Assembly (NCBI GenBank): GCA_015521265.1
Contig: WAON01000218.1
Coordinates: 1 to 5,371, forward strand
Reading direction: 5' to 3'
Length of the DNA stretch: 5,371 nucleotides
Source: Desulfurococcales archaeon
Lineage (GTDB): Archaea > Thermoproteota > Thermoprotei_A > Sulfolobales > Desulfurococcaceae
Shown: positions 1-5,371 of the stretch, piece after piece
Position numbering within the stretch: position 1 is the stretch's first letter
Layout: the number at the start of each line of letters is the position of its first letter
Program-made: the position numbers and the translations under genes
The notes under the pieces: generated by a model
Told to the model about the DNA's origin: nothing
Databases searched by the model: none
The model's input: the letters and a program-made list of their open reading frames with translations, nothing else

Positions 1-294
1 GACGCTTCAAGATCACTTAAAAAACTTGAAGAACTAGGATATGTTCAAAGGATACCTATAGTACATAACGGTAGGAAAACCTTCCTCATAAAACCCTTAA
101 AAAAGAAACTACCCTCTGAAAAGAAAAAAGTTGAGCGGCGAACAATAGATTTCTCGAAATATATAGATATTCCATGTATGTATTGCCCCTTTATAGATAA
201 GCAATGTTATGAGGGCGGATTCTATGATCCAGCAACATGTGATATGTTAACAGAATGGATAATGGAGAATATTAAGAAGGCCAAGAAGAAATAA
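1..294 (+). CDS. TFE-beta / RPC34-like transcription factor, C-terminal part (5' end cut by window)
   Basis: The open frame enters at base 1 with no start and ends at TAA 292-294, giving 97 visible residues. The first ~30 residues look like the end of a winged helix: a basic helix (SRSLKKLEELGYV) and a wing hairpin (VHNGRKTFLIK). A Lys-rich linker follows, then the diagnostic module: C59-x2-C62-P, C69, the E71-G-G turn, P77 and C80, ending in TEWI. Human RPC39 has the same pattern (PC..CP...C.EGG..P..C...TEW), and archaeal TFE-beta uses it to bind a 4Fe-4S cluster. In the family, TFE-beta pairs with TFE-alpha (TFIIE-like) to help open promoter DNA with RNA polymerase. I infer that role here from the motif alone. 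The short Lys-rich C-terminus lies antisense to the end of trm1. The missing N-terminus prevents a length check. Confidence 0.88.
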   Translation, partial: DASRSLKKLEELGYVQRIPIVHNGRKTFLIKPLKKKLPSEKKKVERRTIDFSKYIDIPCMYCPFIDKQCYEGGFYDPATCDMLTEWIMENIKKAKKK

Positions 295-1441
295 TCCTAT
301 GTACTTCAATCAGTGAAGCATCCGTTTTAATACCCCTTGGATCAAAATGTGTCCTACTAGCTTTATAGCCCAGTTCCCTAAGCTTCTCTATAAACACACT
401 TATTGGAGGCATGTTTTTCCTATGATAACCGAATAATTTATCGTATCTAAAGTAGGGATTATTTATATCAATCTCCTCAATTAGTTTGCGAGTGAAAGAT
501 AAGGCTTCACTATATAACGGGTCAGTTGTTCGTGTCATCTTATCCATAACATCTTTATCGCCCAGTTTACAAATCCATAGGGGCCCGATAACATGTTGAT
601 GCTTACACTTACTTTCTAAAAATACTGGTTCTCTAACAATCTTCCGATCATAGTTGTCCCTACAGTACCAGATATAACCTCTACATTCATCAAGTAATTT
701 ATACGCTGAACTAGCCTTTCGATCGCTTGAGAAAAATACCCGGTAATAATATTTATAACTATAGCTCATAATCGGTTTCAATGCTACGTCTTGACCAGCA
801 GCTCTAAATACTAAGTTGTAGATTAGGACTCTAAGACCTAGTTCCTTGGAGAAATCAGTATCGACGCATCTAACGCCATACCTTCTAAGCATTTTACCGG
901 GATGGCTACATGTTAATGGTCCCGTATCTGTAGCTGTTACTCCTAACAATGATTTCCTACCTAGGGGTTTAACAGCTGAATCTATGTATGGTATGGGGGA
1001 TCCGTAGGGGTCTAAGTCTAAATAATCAACTACTATACCGGTGAACGTGAAGTTATTTAGTAAACTATTAGCTTCATGCATATAAGGATAAACTTTGTCT
1101 TCAAGCTTGTTGAGCCTTATATTTCTACGAATATACCGGTGTGCAAGAGGGTCAACATCGTTAATTATTCCCTCTAATCCGGCTTCAACAGCTAATCTTA
1201 TTCCCCTAACACCAGTACCGCCTAGGGCTTCTATGAAGAAGCCCCTCTTATAGAACTCCTTAACGATGAGAACTGTTAAATCCCTATTCAGCTTCATTAA
1301 TGGATTATAGAATACCGGGAACCATGCAGGCTCAATAACGCCGTCAGGCCTCTTATACCTCTCCGGGTTCGGTATTATTATTTTAGCTAATCCCTCCATT
1401 ATTATTACATCATTATTATCAAGCTTTTCCAATATCTGCAT
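272..1441 (-). CDS. trm1: tRNA (guanine(26)-N2)-dimethyltransferase Trm1
   Basis: This enzyme transfers methyl groups from S-adenosylmethionine to N2 of G26 in tRNA, giving m2G/m22G. Numbered from the ATG at 1441 (389 aa), the family landmarks appear in order: FPVFYNP (41-47) and LNRD (51-54); the SAM loop EALGGTGVRGIR (71-82); the acidic ribose-binding strand NDVDP (94-98); the motif IV region DLDPYGSP (142-149); TATDTGPL (169-176); and GPLWICKL (286-293). Length is normal for archaeal Trm1. A GTG four codons upstream (1451-1453) opens a longer frame, but it is part of the AGGTG ribosome binding site, so I prefer ATG 1441. The gene is last in the probable regulator-THEP1-trm1 operon, 33 nt after the THEP1 stop. 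Its 3' end overlaps the convergent TFE-beta gene by 23 bp. Oddity: the cysteines between ~253 and 291 no longer form two clear C-x2-C pairs. Confidence 0.95.
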   Translation of the reverse strand: MQILEKLDNNDVIIMEGLAKIIIPNPERYKRPDGVIEPAWFPVFYNPLMKLNRDLTVLIVKEFYKRGFFIEALGGTGVRGIRLAVEAGLEGIINDVDPLAHRYIRRNIRLNKLEDKVYPYMHEANSLLNNFTFTGIVVDYLDLDPYGSPIPYIDSAVKPLGRKSLLGVTATDTGPLTCSHPGKMLRRYGVRCVDTDFSKELGLRVLIYNLVFRAAGQDVALKPIMSYSYKYYYRVFFSSDRKASSAYKLLDECRGYIWYCRDNYDRKIVREPVFLESKCKHQHVIGPLWICKLGDKDVMDKMTRTTDPLYSEALSFTRKLIEEIDINNPYFRYDKLFGYHRKNMPPISVFIEKLRELGYKASRTHFDPRGIKTDASLIEVHRIISSWPS

Positions 1442-1450
1442 AAAGAATAG

Positions 1451-1455
1451 CACCT
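1451..1455 (-). promoter_or_regulatory. Ribosome binding site that fixes the trm1 start
   Basis: Minus-strand AGGTG matches the archaeal anti-Shine-Dalgarno sequence and lies 9 nt before ATG 1441. The upstream alternative GTG start lies inside this motif, which argues against it. The spacing is slightly long, so the support is moderate. Confidence 0.6.
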
Positions 1456-1474
1456 AGTAGACTCCAGCGTTTAG

Positions 1475-2014
1475 CTATATACCTATTTTACTAAGAACTA
1501 GCCGGGGGATAGTTCGTGAATAGTGTTCGCGGTTCTCAAAGCTTAGCACTATTTTTTCAGCATTGCTTAATTGTTTTAGTATAGCATTATCCCTCAGCCT
1601 ATAATGGATAACGAGTATTAGTGGTTTACCGCTATTGAGTATTTCGAAAAGCTTCTCCCTGAAAACTGGTATTTTCAACTCCATCGGGCCTATTTCATCA
1701 ATCCCAATAATATCAGCTTTAATTAATGCATTAGTAAGTGCTTCCTCGATCAGTGGTGAGGCTTCCTCAACAACTACACCATAAGCACCGACACGGACCG
1801 GTGAAGGATACCCTTTCTTAGCAAGCCAAGCTTCCCTTCCAGACAGCAAGTCTACTATTTTGAAACCTATCCTCCTCCCATCGCTTCCTCGAACTTCTGG
1901 GCTTCTAACCCCTCCAATAATGTATCCTTCCTCCCTTAATGTTTCGATTATCTTGTTGAATAGTGTTGACTTACCTATTCCAGGCCTGCCCGTAATTACT
2001 AGTTTAAAACCCAT
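1475..2014 (-). CDS. THEP1-family nucleoside triphosphatase (NTPCR-like)
   Basis: This 179-residue P-loop NTPase matches the size and motifs of the THEP1/NTPCR family, which includes Aquifex THEP1 and human NTPCR. Visible motifs: Walker [10 protein letters not shown] (9-17); the family signature [19 protein letters not shown] (47-65); [19 protein letters not shown] (75-93); and Walker B with the family acids, [12 protein letters not shown] (102-113), including D106 and E107. Members hydrolyse ATP, GTP and other NTPs to NDP in vitro; the cellular role is unsettled, and nothing here shows a specific substrate. No signal peptide or membrane segment is seen, so it should be cytosolic. Its ATG shares one base with the stop of the upstream regulator (TAATG), and GGAG lies 4 nt before the start, so translation is probably coupled. 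trm1 follows after 33 nt. Confidence 0.93.
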   Translation of the reverse strand: MGFKLVITGRPGIGKSTLFNKIIETLREEGYIIGGVRSPEVRGSDGRRIGFKIVDLLSGREAWLAKKGYPSPVRVGAYGVVVEEASPLIEEALTNALIKADIIGIDEIGPMELKIPVFREKLFEILNSGKPLILVIHYRLRDNAILKQLSNAEKIVLSFENREHYSRTIPRLVLSKIGI

Positions 2015-2925
2015 TATTCTCCGCCTTCCTCTACCCCGAAATATTCTTCGATCAGCTCTACATCGCTGGGATCCCTAACTATAATCGGCTTGGTATTGAT
2101 AGTTCTTGAAATCTTTTCAGCTTGCTCGATCTTAAACCTAAACTCTCTCCTATTCCTCGTCTTATAGATTATTGATAGGGGCGTATTTCTTCCTCCCAAG
2201 ATATAGTCTATAGGTGTTCGTAGTAATTTATAGAAGGTAAAGCCCTTCCTCCTACCGAAAATGTATAATAGTTTCTCGATGGGGGAACGAGGCTTGTCTT
2301 CTTCAATCTTTCTCATCAGTTCTTCCCGGGAACTCGATAATAACTCTATAGGTTCAAAAACATCTTCGCCGAGAACTTCCGCTATTCTCAGAGCTGTATC
2401 TATTCTTACAGCTATCCTTCCATGTTCGTAGTCATATACAGCTTTACGGGTAACGCCAATTAGTGAAGCTATTTCTCCGAGGCTATATCCCAGCTCTATT
2501 CTCCTACTCCTAAATTTCTCGGGATTAATCCTTACTAGGTATGTTCCTTGAATGTTTTCGACGAGTGGTTTTTCATTTTTAACTAGGTAGTTCTGGAGGG
2601 TATATTCATTTACAATGTTTATTCCACGCCGATTATATACAACGTCTTCTTCGATTTCACTCTTTCCATGGAGCCTAGAAATTATTAGGGGGGTTGCATT
2701 ATATGCTATTGAAGCTTTCTTAAGATCCGTTATTTCTACGGATGTGATCTTTGAAGTATTAACTGATGCTTTAATAATTACTTTTACACCCTTATATGAA
2801 CCGACGATATCGATCGATCTCTTATCTTCGGGGTAAACGATATTATCAACTGTAAAACCAGCTAATCGTAAAGCCTTTAAAGTGTTTTCAACAATTTCCT
2901 CTAGGATTTGTTTTTCACTGGGCAA
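2014..2925 (-). CDS. Archaeal XRE/Cro-type HTH transcriptional regulator, MJ1545-like family
   Basis: The 303-residue protein has a central Cro/C1-type helix-turn-helix at ~138-190: [19 protein letters not shown], then [20 protein letters not shown], then [14 protein letters not shown]. The length and the placement of the HTH in the middle resemble the archaeal family annotated as putative HTH-type regulatory proteins (MJ1545-like). Target genes are unknown. The flanking halves look alike: GFT..., a xID strand, a V/S-I-I-(x)-K strand and an N-x-x-P-(L/I)-I-(I/V)-S/R-like strand recur at 23-84 and 228-285, suggesting two related nuclease-like alpha/beta domains. The start is TTG at 2925. No ATG or GTG fits near it, an in-frame stop lies at 2956-2958, and GGGGAGG lies 3 nt upstream. 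It is first in the operon with THEP1 and trm1, so autoregulation is possible but not shown. Confidence 0.85.
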   Translation of the reverse strand: MPSEKQILEEIVENTLKALRLAGFTVDNIVYPEDKRSIDIVGSYKGVKVIIKASVNTSKITSVEITDLKKASIAYNATPLIISRLHGKSEIEEDVVYNRRGINIVNEYTLQNYLVKNEKPLVENIQGTYLVRINPEKFRSRRIELGYSLGEIASLIGVTRKAVYDYEHGRIAVRIDTALRIAEVLGEDVFEPIELLSSSREELMRKIEEDKPRSPIEKLLYIFGRRKGFTFYKLLRTPIDYILGGRNTPLSIIYKTRNRREFRFKIEQAEKISRTINTKPIIVRDPSDVELIEEYFGVEEGGE

Positions 2926-2928
2926 CTG

Positions 2929-2935
2929 CCTCCCC
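2929..2935 (-). promoter_or_regulatory. Ribosome binding site supporting the TTG start of the HTH regulator
   Basis: Minus-strand GGGGAGG is a strong Shine-Dalgarno match only 3 nt before TTG 2925. The spacing is short, but no other in-frame start is plausible before the upstream stop at 2956-2958. Confidence 0.55.
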
Positions 2936-2962
2936 TTGAAAATAGATATGGGTTGTTATGGG

Positions 2963-2971
2963 TATTAAAAA
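2963..2971 (-). promoter_or_regulatory. Candidate TATA box of the regulator-THEP1-trm1 operon
   Basis: Minus-strand TTTTTAATA lies 38-46 nt before the TTG start. Archaeal transcription usually begins ~25 nt downstream of the box centre, so the start would be near 2941-2943. That gives a leader of about 16-18 nt that still contains the GGGGAGG site. The gap is only 71 nt and the signal is A/T-rich, so chance is possible. Confidence 0.45.
2967..2971 (-). terminator. Possible T-run terminator after flpA
   Basis: A TTTTT run on the minus strand begins 25 nt after the flpA stop. Archaeal RNA polymerase often terminates at such runs without a hairpin. The same bases form part of the candidate TATA box of the next operon, so the two roles may overlap. 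Confidence 0.35.
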
Positions 2972-2996
2972 CAATTATTAATAGAGGGTTTTCGGG

Positions 2997-3704
2997 TTAC
3001 TTTTTCCTATGGTATCTAGCATATACCATTGCATGGTCTCTATCATAGGGTTCCAAGTGTACTACATCGACTATTTCGAAGCCTCTTTCCTTTAACGTAT
3101 TGATTTCTCGTTTATAGATCTCGCTCGGCTCCTTGGTTACGTCGATGCTCCTTGCTTTTATTGCGAGTAACATGTATCCCCCGTCTTTTAGGAAGAAATC
3201 AGCGTTATCGGCAACAATCTTAGCTTGTTCGGGCTGTGCAACATCAGCGTATAATCCGTCAACCATCTCTACTAGGTGCCTATACTCGTGTGGTTTACGG
3301 GCATCACCTAGTATTGGGTATAGGTTTTTACGGACATCGGCTACTAGTACAAACTCCCTCATAACTCTCGGGGCAAACTCTACACTATATATTCTCCCAG
3401 TCGGCCCGATAATATCCGAGATATGGCTTGCCGTAGTTCCTGTAGCTACTCCGAGGTATAGTATTGCGTCTCCCTCACGTATTGGTTGATCGGCTAATCC
3501 ATTTGCAAGTGCTCCTGCAAGCTTGCTTCTATACGTATTCCATTCTCGGTATTCTACCCCTTCATACTTGTATAGTCTCTCACCGTAGACTCTATGGCCT
3601 GGGACTAGGTTTTTAGTTGCTAACTTAACTGTTCCATCCTCCAGCTCTACGATGTATACCCCATAATATTTATCATGGGGACGGACTCTAACGACGCTAC
3701 TCAT
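2997..3704 (-). CDS. flpA: Fibrillarin-like rRNA/tRNA 2'-O-methyltransferase
   Basis: This is the SAM-dependent methyltransferase of the archaeal C/D box RNP, which methylates ribose 2'-OH in rRNA and tRNA at guide-selected sites. Numbered from ATG 3704 (235 aa, normal archaeal length), it shows: a fibrillarin N-terminal beta domain ([18 protein letters not shown]); [12 protein letters not shown] (55-66); the SAM loop [15 protein letters not shown] (83-97); VEFAPR (108-113); ILGDARKP (131-138); YADVAQPEQ (152-160); and LAIKARSID (180-188). K61, D154, K183 and H224 fit the family's K-D-K-H active site. No Gly/Arg-rich N-terminus is present, as expected in archaea. A GTG at 3711-3713 would add three residues, but it is part of the ribosome binding site, so ATG 3704 is preferred. 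The gene lies 5 nt after nop5, its obligate partner. Confidence 0.97.
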   Translation of the reverse strand: MSSVVRVRPHDKYYGVYIVELEDGTVKLATKNLVPGHRVYGERLYKYEGVEYREWNTYRSKLAGALANGLADQPIREGDAILYLGVATGTTASHISDIIGPTGRIYSVEFAPRVMREFVLVADVRKNLYPILGDARKPHEYRHLVEMVDGLYADVAQPEQAKIVADNADFFLKDGGYMLLAIKARSIDVTKEPSEIYKREINTLKERGFEIVDVVHLEPYDRDHAMVYARYHRKK

Positions 3705-3706
3705 AC

Positions 3707-3718
3707 GGATCACCTCCT
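3707..3718 (-). promoter_or_regulatory. Full-length ribosome binding site of flpA, covering the nop5 stop
   Basis: Minus-strand AGGAGGTGATCC is perfectly complementary to the conserved archaeal 16S 3' tail (GGATCACCTCCT). It lies 2 nt before ATG 3704, with the GGTG core 6 nt away. The nop5 stop TGA (3712-3710) lies inside it. This makes ATG 3704 the probable start and implies coupled translation or reinitiation. Confidence 0.9.
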
Positions 3719-4954
3719 ACCCCTACCCTTCTTACCCCTCCTCTTCTTCCTACCCCTACGGCCTCTACGAGGCGGGCGGGTTTCAACCGGTTTCCTAGCC
3801 GGTGGTTTAGCGTAGAGCTTCTTAATCTCCTCAATCCTCTTCTCCAATTCCTCTTTCAGTTTATCACCGATGAACCTACCGGTGAAATAGTCGACTTTTG
3901 CGGCAATCGCTAGTTTCGCTGCAAGGGCTCTAGCGATCTTACCCCTCTGCCATCTAGGGCTTTTATGGATTGCCGGATACTGGAAGATCACGCCATGCTT
4001 AGGCGGTTTACCGCCAGTCCTTAATGCACGGAATAATGCTTTTTCAGCTCCTAACACCTGGATCGTGCTAGCCGGTAGTTTTGCAAGCTCTTCTAACCCG
4101 CCTGCTAAGCTTAGAAGCCTAGCGCCGAGCTTTGGTCCTACGAGTGCTGTTATATTGGGTGCAACCTCCTTCATTACTGCTTCTATATAGTCTTCAAGCG
4201 TTCTACGCAGCTTATATAAGTCCAGTATGATTCCGGCTAGTGTTTTGATATAGTTTATGTCGAAGTCGCTTAGATCGGCTCCCATACTCTTCTTCGCTAC
4301 TTCAGCAATCTTCTTCGCTTTCTCCTCGCTGAATCCCAGTTTTAACAGGTTTTCAACCGTAATGTTATCCCTATGTCCAAGCTCATATACGATACGGGCA
4401 TAATCTAAATGATCCCTTACAAGCTCGTCTAGCTCAGGGAAGTGGAGACTATACCATTCGCGAAGCCTTGCAACATATAGGTTGATCGTCTTATCAATAT
4501 CATCTATAGCTCTAATAGCCTGTACGGCTAATAGATCCCTCTTCTGAGCAGCTCTCCTAAGCTTCCTACGGGTAAGTTCGCTCATTATCTCGTGTAGTTT
4601 CTCGAAGAAATCCTCCCTATCCTTAGCGAAGCCATCCATTACTGCAAGGTCTACGAGGCTACTTCTAAGCTTCAACGCGCCTGTATGTCCAACTTCTACA
4701 ACTGGTTCAAGGCCTAGTGATGAAGCTATCCTCCCAACATTATGGGTTTCAACGACTACTATATCATAACCATTCTTCTTCAAAGCTTCAAATACTTCGC
4801 GATGCTGTGGTGTCTCCTCCCCCCTCTCTATTTTTAACAAGTATTCAACGTTTTCATCAAGTCCTATTGGTGCAAGTGATTTCGCAATAATCTCTCCCTT
4901 CTCATCGAATGCATAGATGCCTATAACAGACTCAGCTACATACGCTTTCTTCAT
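3710..4954 (-). CDS. nop5: C/D box RNP core scaffold protein Nop5 (Nop56/58 homologue)
   Basis: Nop5 bridges fibrillarin to the L7Ae-bound guide RNA in the 2'-O-methylation RNP. Numbered from ATG 4954 (414 aa), the domains are: an N-terminal alpha/beta fibrillarin-binding domain (~1-105); a helical, coiled-coil dimerisation region with [13 protein letters not shown] (163-175); and the C-terminal NOP domain, with [32 protein letters not shown] (302-314), [19 protein letters not shown] (320-338) and [17 protein letters not shown] (339-355). A strongly basic R/G/K tail (~387-414) ends the protein. An in-frame ATG at 4978 would add MVWNWWFA. I prefer 4954, because GGTGG sits 6 nt upstream and the extra residues look unlike the family. 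The longer form cannot be excluded, as it would be nearly leaderless from the predicted promoter. The gene heads an operon with flpA, a pairing known across archaea. Confidence 0.96.
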   Translation of the reverse strand: MKKAYVAESVIGIYAFDEKGEIIAKSLAPIGLDENVEYLLKIERGEETPQHREVFEALKKNGYDIVVVETHNVGRIASSLGLEPVVEVGHTGALKLRSSLVDLAVMDGFAKDREDFFEKLHEIMSELTRRKLRRAAQKRDLLAVQAIRAIDDIDKTINLYVARLREWYSLHFPELDELVRDHLDYARIVYELGHRDNITVENLLKLGFSEEKAKKIAEVAKKSMGADLSDFDINYIKTLAGIILDLYKLRRTLEDYIEAVMKEVAPNITALVGPKLGARLLSLAGGLEELAKLPASTIQVLGAEKALFRALRTGGKPPKHGVIFQYPAIHKSPRWQRGKIARALAAKLAIAAKVDYFTGRFIGDKLKEELEKRIEEIKKLYAKPPARKPVETRPPRRGRRGRKKRRGKKGRGRR

Positions 4955-4960
4955 CGCAAA

Positions 4961-4965
4961 CCACC
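4961..4965 (-). promoter_or_regulatory. Ribosome binding site favouring the internal nop5 start
   Basis: Minus-strand GGTGG lies 6 nt before ATG 4954, close to the GGTG-to-start distance seen in flpA. No comparable site precedes the upstream ATG 4978. Confidence 0.5.
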
Positions 4966-5004
4966 AATTCCACACCATATAGTGATCATTAGTGTAGAGA
5001 TTTA

Positions 5005-5012
5005 TTTATATA
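5005..5012 (-). promoter_or_regulatory. TATA box of the nop5-flpA operon
   Basis: Minus-strand TATATAAA, within GGGATATATAAATAAA, is a good archaeal TATA box with purines (a possible BRE) just upstream. Transcription would start near 4983. This gives a ~29-nt leader with a ribosome binding site for ATG 4954, or ~5 nt for ATG 4978. Confidence 0.6.
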
Positions 5013-5040
5013 TCCCTATTTAATAGTATAGACCAAGCAG

Positions 5041-5047
5041 TATATTA
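5041..5047 (+). promoter_or_regulatory. Candidate TATA box of the S30e gene
   Basis: TATATTA lies 53-59 nt before the S30e ATG. The predicted start near 5069 leaves a ~30-nt leader containing the GGGTGA site at 5087-5092. A competing A/T box, TATTTAATA at 5017-5025, would give a longer leader. Confidence 0.4.
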
Positions 5048-5054
5048 GAGTCGT

Positions 5055-5072
5055 ATCATATGCATGTATGAT
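5055..5072. repeat. Short inverted repeat in the nop5/S30e divergent promoter region
   Basis: Perfect 6-bp arms ATCATA and TATGAT flank a 6-nt centre, TGCATG. The repeat covers the predicted S30e transcription start, so it could be an operator or an mRNA 5' hairpin. The arms are short and A/T-rich, so chance is a real alternative. Confidence 0.4.
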
Positions 5073-5099
5073 AGTTAAGGCTTTAAGGGTGAATAATTT

Positions 5100-5267
5100 A
5101 TGCCAAGCCACGGATCATTGACTAAAGCGGGTAAAGTTAGAAGCCAGACTCCAAAAATACCTCCAAAACCTAAAAAGAACAAACCACCTAGGATGAGGAA
5201 TCGATGGGAGTATATTAGGAGGGTTATACTAGCACCACAACAGCAAGCCATTAGGCGTAGAAGGTAA
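5100..5267 (+). CDS. rps30e: Small ribosomal subunit protein eS30 (S30e)
   Basis: This 55-residue frame runs from ATG 5100 to TAA 5265. It begins [20 protein letters not shown], the characteristic archaeal S30e start (HGSL.RAGKV..QTPK in the family), followed by a Pro/Lys-rich stretch (21-30), [13 protein letters not shown] (31-43) and a basic end, IRRRR. In eukaryotes the same protein is made as a ubiquitin-like fusion (FAU); here, as in other archaea, it stands alone. It binds rRNA in the 30S subunit. GGGTGA at 5087-5092 is a ribosome binding site 7 nt before the ATG. The gene diverges from nop5 across a ~145-bp promoter region, so ribosomal protein and rRNA-modification genes share control DNA. 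A hydrophobic open frame on the opposite strand is only its shadow. Confidence 0.95.
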   Translation: MPSHGSLTKAGKVRSQTPKIPPKPKKNKPPRMRNRWEYIRRVILAPQQQAIRRRR

Positions 5268-5292
5268 AAATAAACACCCGGTCCTAACACTG

Positions 5293-5297
5293 TTTTT
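5293..5297 (+). terminator. T-run terminator candidate after S30e
   Basis: TTTTT begins 26 nt after the S30e stop, a position and form typical of archaeal termination. No clear hairpin precedes it. Confidence 0.4.
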
Positions 5298-5371
5298 AAT
5301 CAAGAGGTTAATAAGAGATAGACAGTCTTCTATAAACACTATAAACTAGGTAAATTATAAGTAGATTATAC
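5298..5371. other. Non-coding A/T-rich right edge with tandem TATA-like repeats
   Basis: No open frame, tRNA or C/D guide RNA signature (C and D boxes) is visible on either strand. CTATAAAC occurs twice, at 5330-5337 and 5339-5346, and both copies resemble TATA boxes. They may belong to the promoter of a gene to the right of the window. Confidence 0.35.

Noticed and set aside
1860..2078. 72-aa open frame on the plus strand
   Set aside because: It lies antisense across the THEP1 start and the end of the regulator, both strongly supported, and resembles no known protein.
2615..2836. 73-aa open frame on the plus strand
   Set aside because: It is a shadow of the HTH regulator, with Ser/Ile-rich low-information sequence.
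3133..3489. 118-aa open frame on the plus strand
   Set aside because: It is fully antisense to the fibrillarin SAM domain, and its composition follows from that gene's codons.
3707..3718. Plus-strand GGATCACCTCCT, identical to the end of 16S rRNA
   Set aside because: It is not an rRNA fragment. It is the complement of the flpA ribosome binding site, and no other 16S sequence surrounds it.
4979..5099. Possible C/D box guide RNA in the divergent gap
   Set aside because: Only near-matches to a C box (ATGATCA) are seen, with no D box or paired C'/D' boxes at workable spacing.
5075..5290. 71-aa hydrophobic open frame on the minus strand, membrane-protein-like
   Set aside because: The Leu/Phe/Gly-rich sequence is simply the complement of Lys/Pro/Arg codons in S30e, which is clearly the real gene.
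1..5371. CRISPR array, transposon, tRNA gene or defence cassette
   Set aside because: No spaced direct repeats, transposase, terminal inverted repeats or cloverleaf were seen; nearly all of the DNA is accounted for by housekeeping genes.

Overview
The window looks like chromosomal DNA from a hyperthermophilic crenarchaeon (Thermoproteota). My best guess is the Desulfurococcales, but the genus is inference. The evidence is archaeal and eukaryote-like information-processing genes, TATA-box promoters, AGA/AGG/ATA-rich codon use, and ribosome binding sites complementary to an archaeal 16S 3' end. Almost every base is coding; the only sizeable gaps are about 70, 145 and 104 nt.

Layout, left to right. 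Positions 1-294 (+) hold the 3' end of a TFE-beta / RPC34-like transcription factor gene, identified by its four-cysteine C-terminal Fe-S module. It converges on, and overlaps by 23 bp, the end of trm1 (272-1441, -), the tRNA guanine-26 dimethyltransferase. Upstream of trm1 on the same strand are a THEP1-family NTPase (1475-2014, -) and an archaeal XRE/Cro-type HTH regulator of the MJ1545-like family (2014-2925, -). Regulator, THEP1 and trm1 form one probable operon; regulator and THEP1 share a TAATG junction. A second minus-strand operon carries nop5 (3710-4954) followed by fibrillarin flpA (2997-3704). The flpA ribosome binding site covers the nop5 stop codon and is a perfect 12-nt complement of the 16S tail. 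Divergent from nop5, across a shared promoter region, is a small gene missed by simple length cut-offs: ribosomal protein S30e (5100-5267, +, 55 aa). The last 104 nt hold a T-run and A/T-rich repeats that may belong to the promoter of a gene beyond the edge.

Functionally, this is an RNA-biogenesis neighbourhood. Nop5 and fibrillarin, with L7Ae and guide RNAs (not seen here), form the C/D RNP for 2'-O-methylation. Trm1 methylates tRNA, S30e belongs to the small ribosomal subunit, and TFE-beta acts in transcription initiation. The roles of the THEP1 NTPase and of the HTH protein are open.

I did not find a novel defence, mobile or CRISPR-like system. The most interesting signals are modest: an apparent duplicated nuclease-like domain flanking the HTH in the regulator, an eroded zinc knuckle in Trm1, an Arg/Gly/Lys tail on Nop5, the stop/RBS superposition between nop5 and flpA, and a small inverted repeat at the probable S30e transcription start. 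Three database-style starts (trm1, flpA, nop5) look too long and are corrected here.
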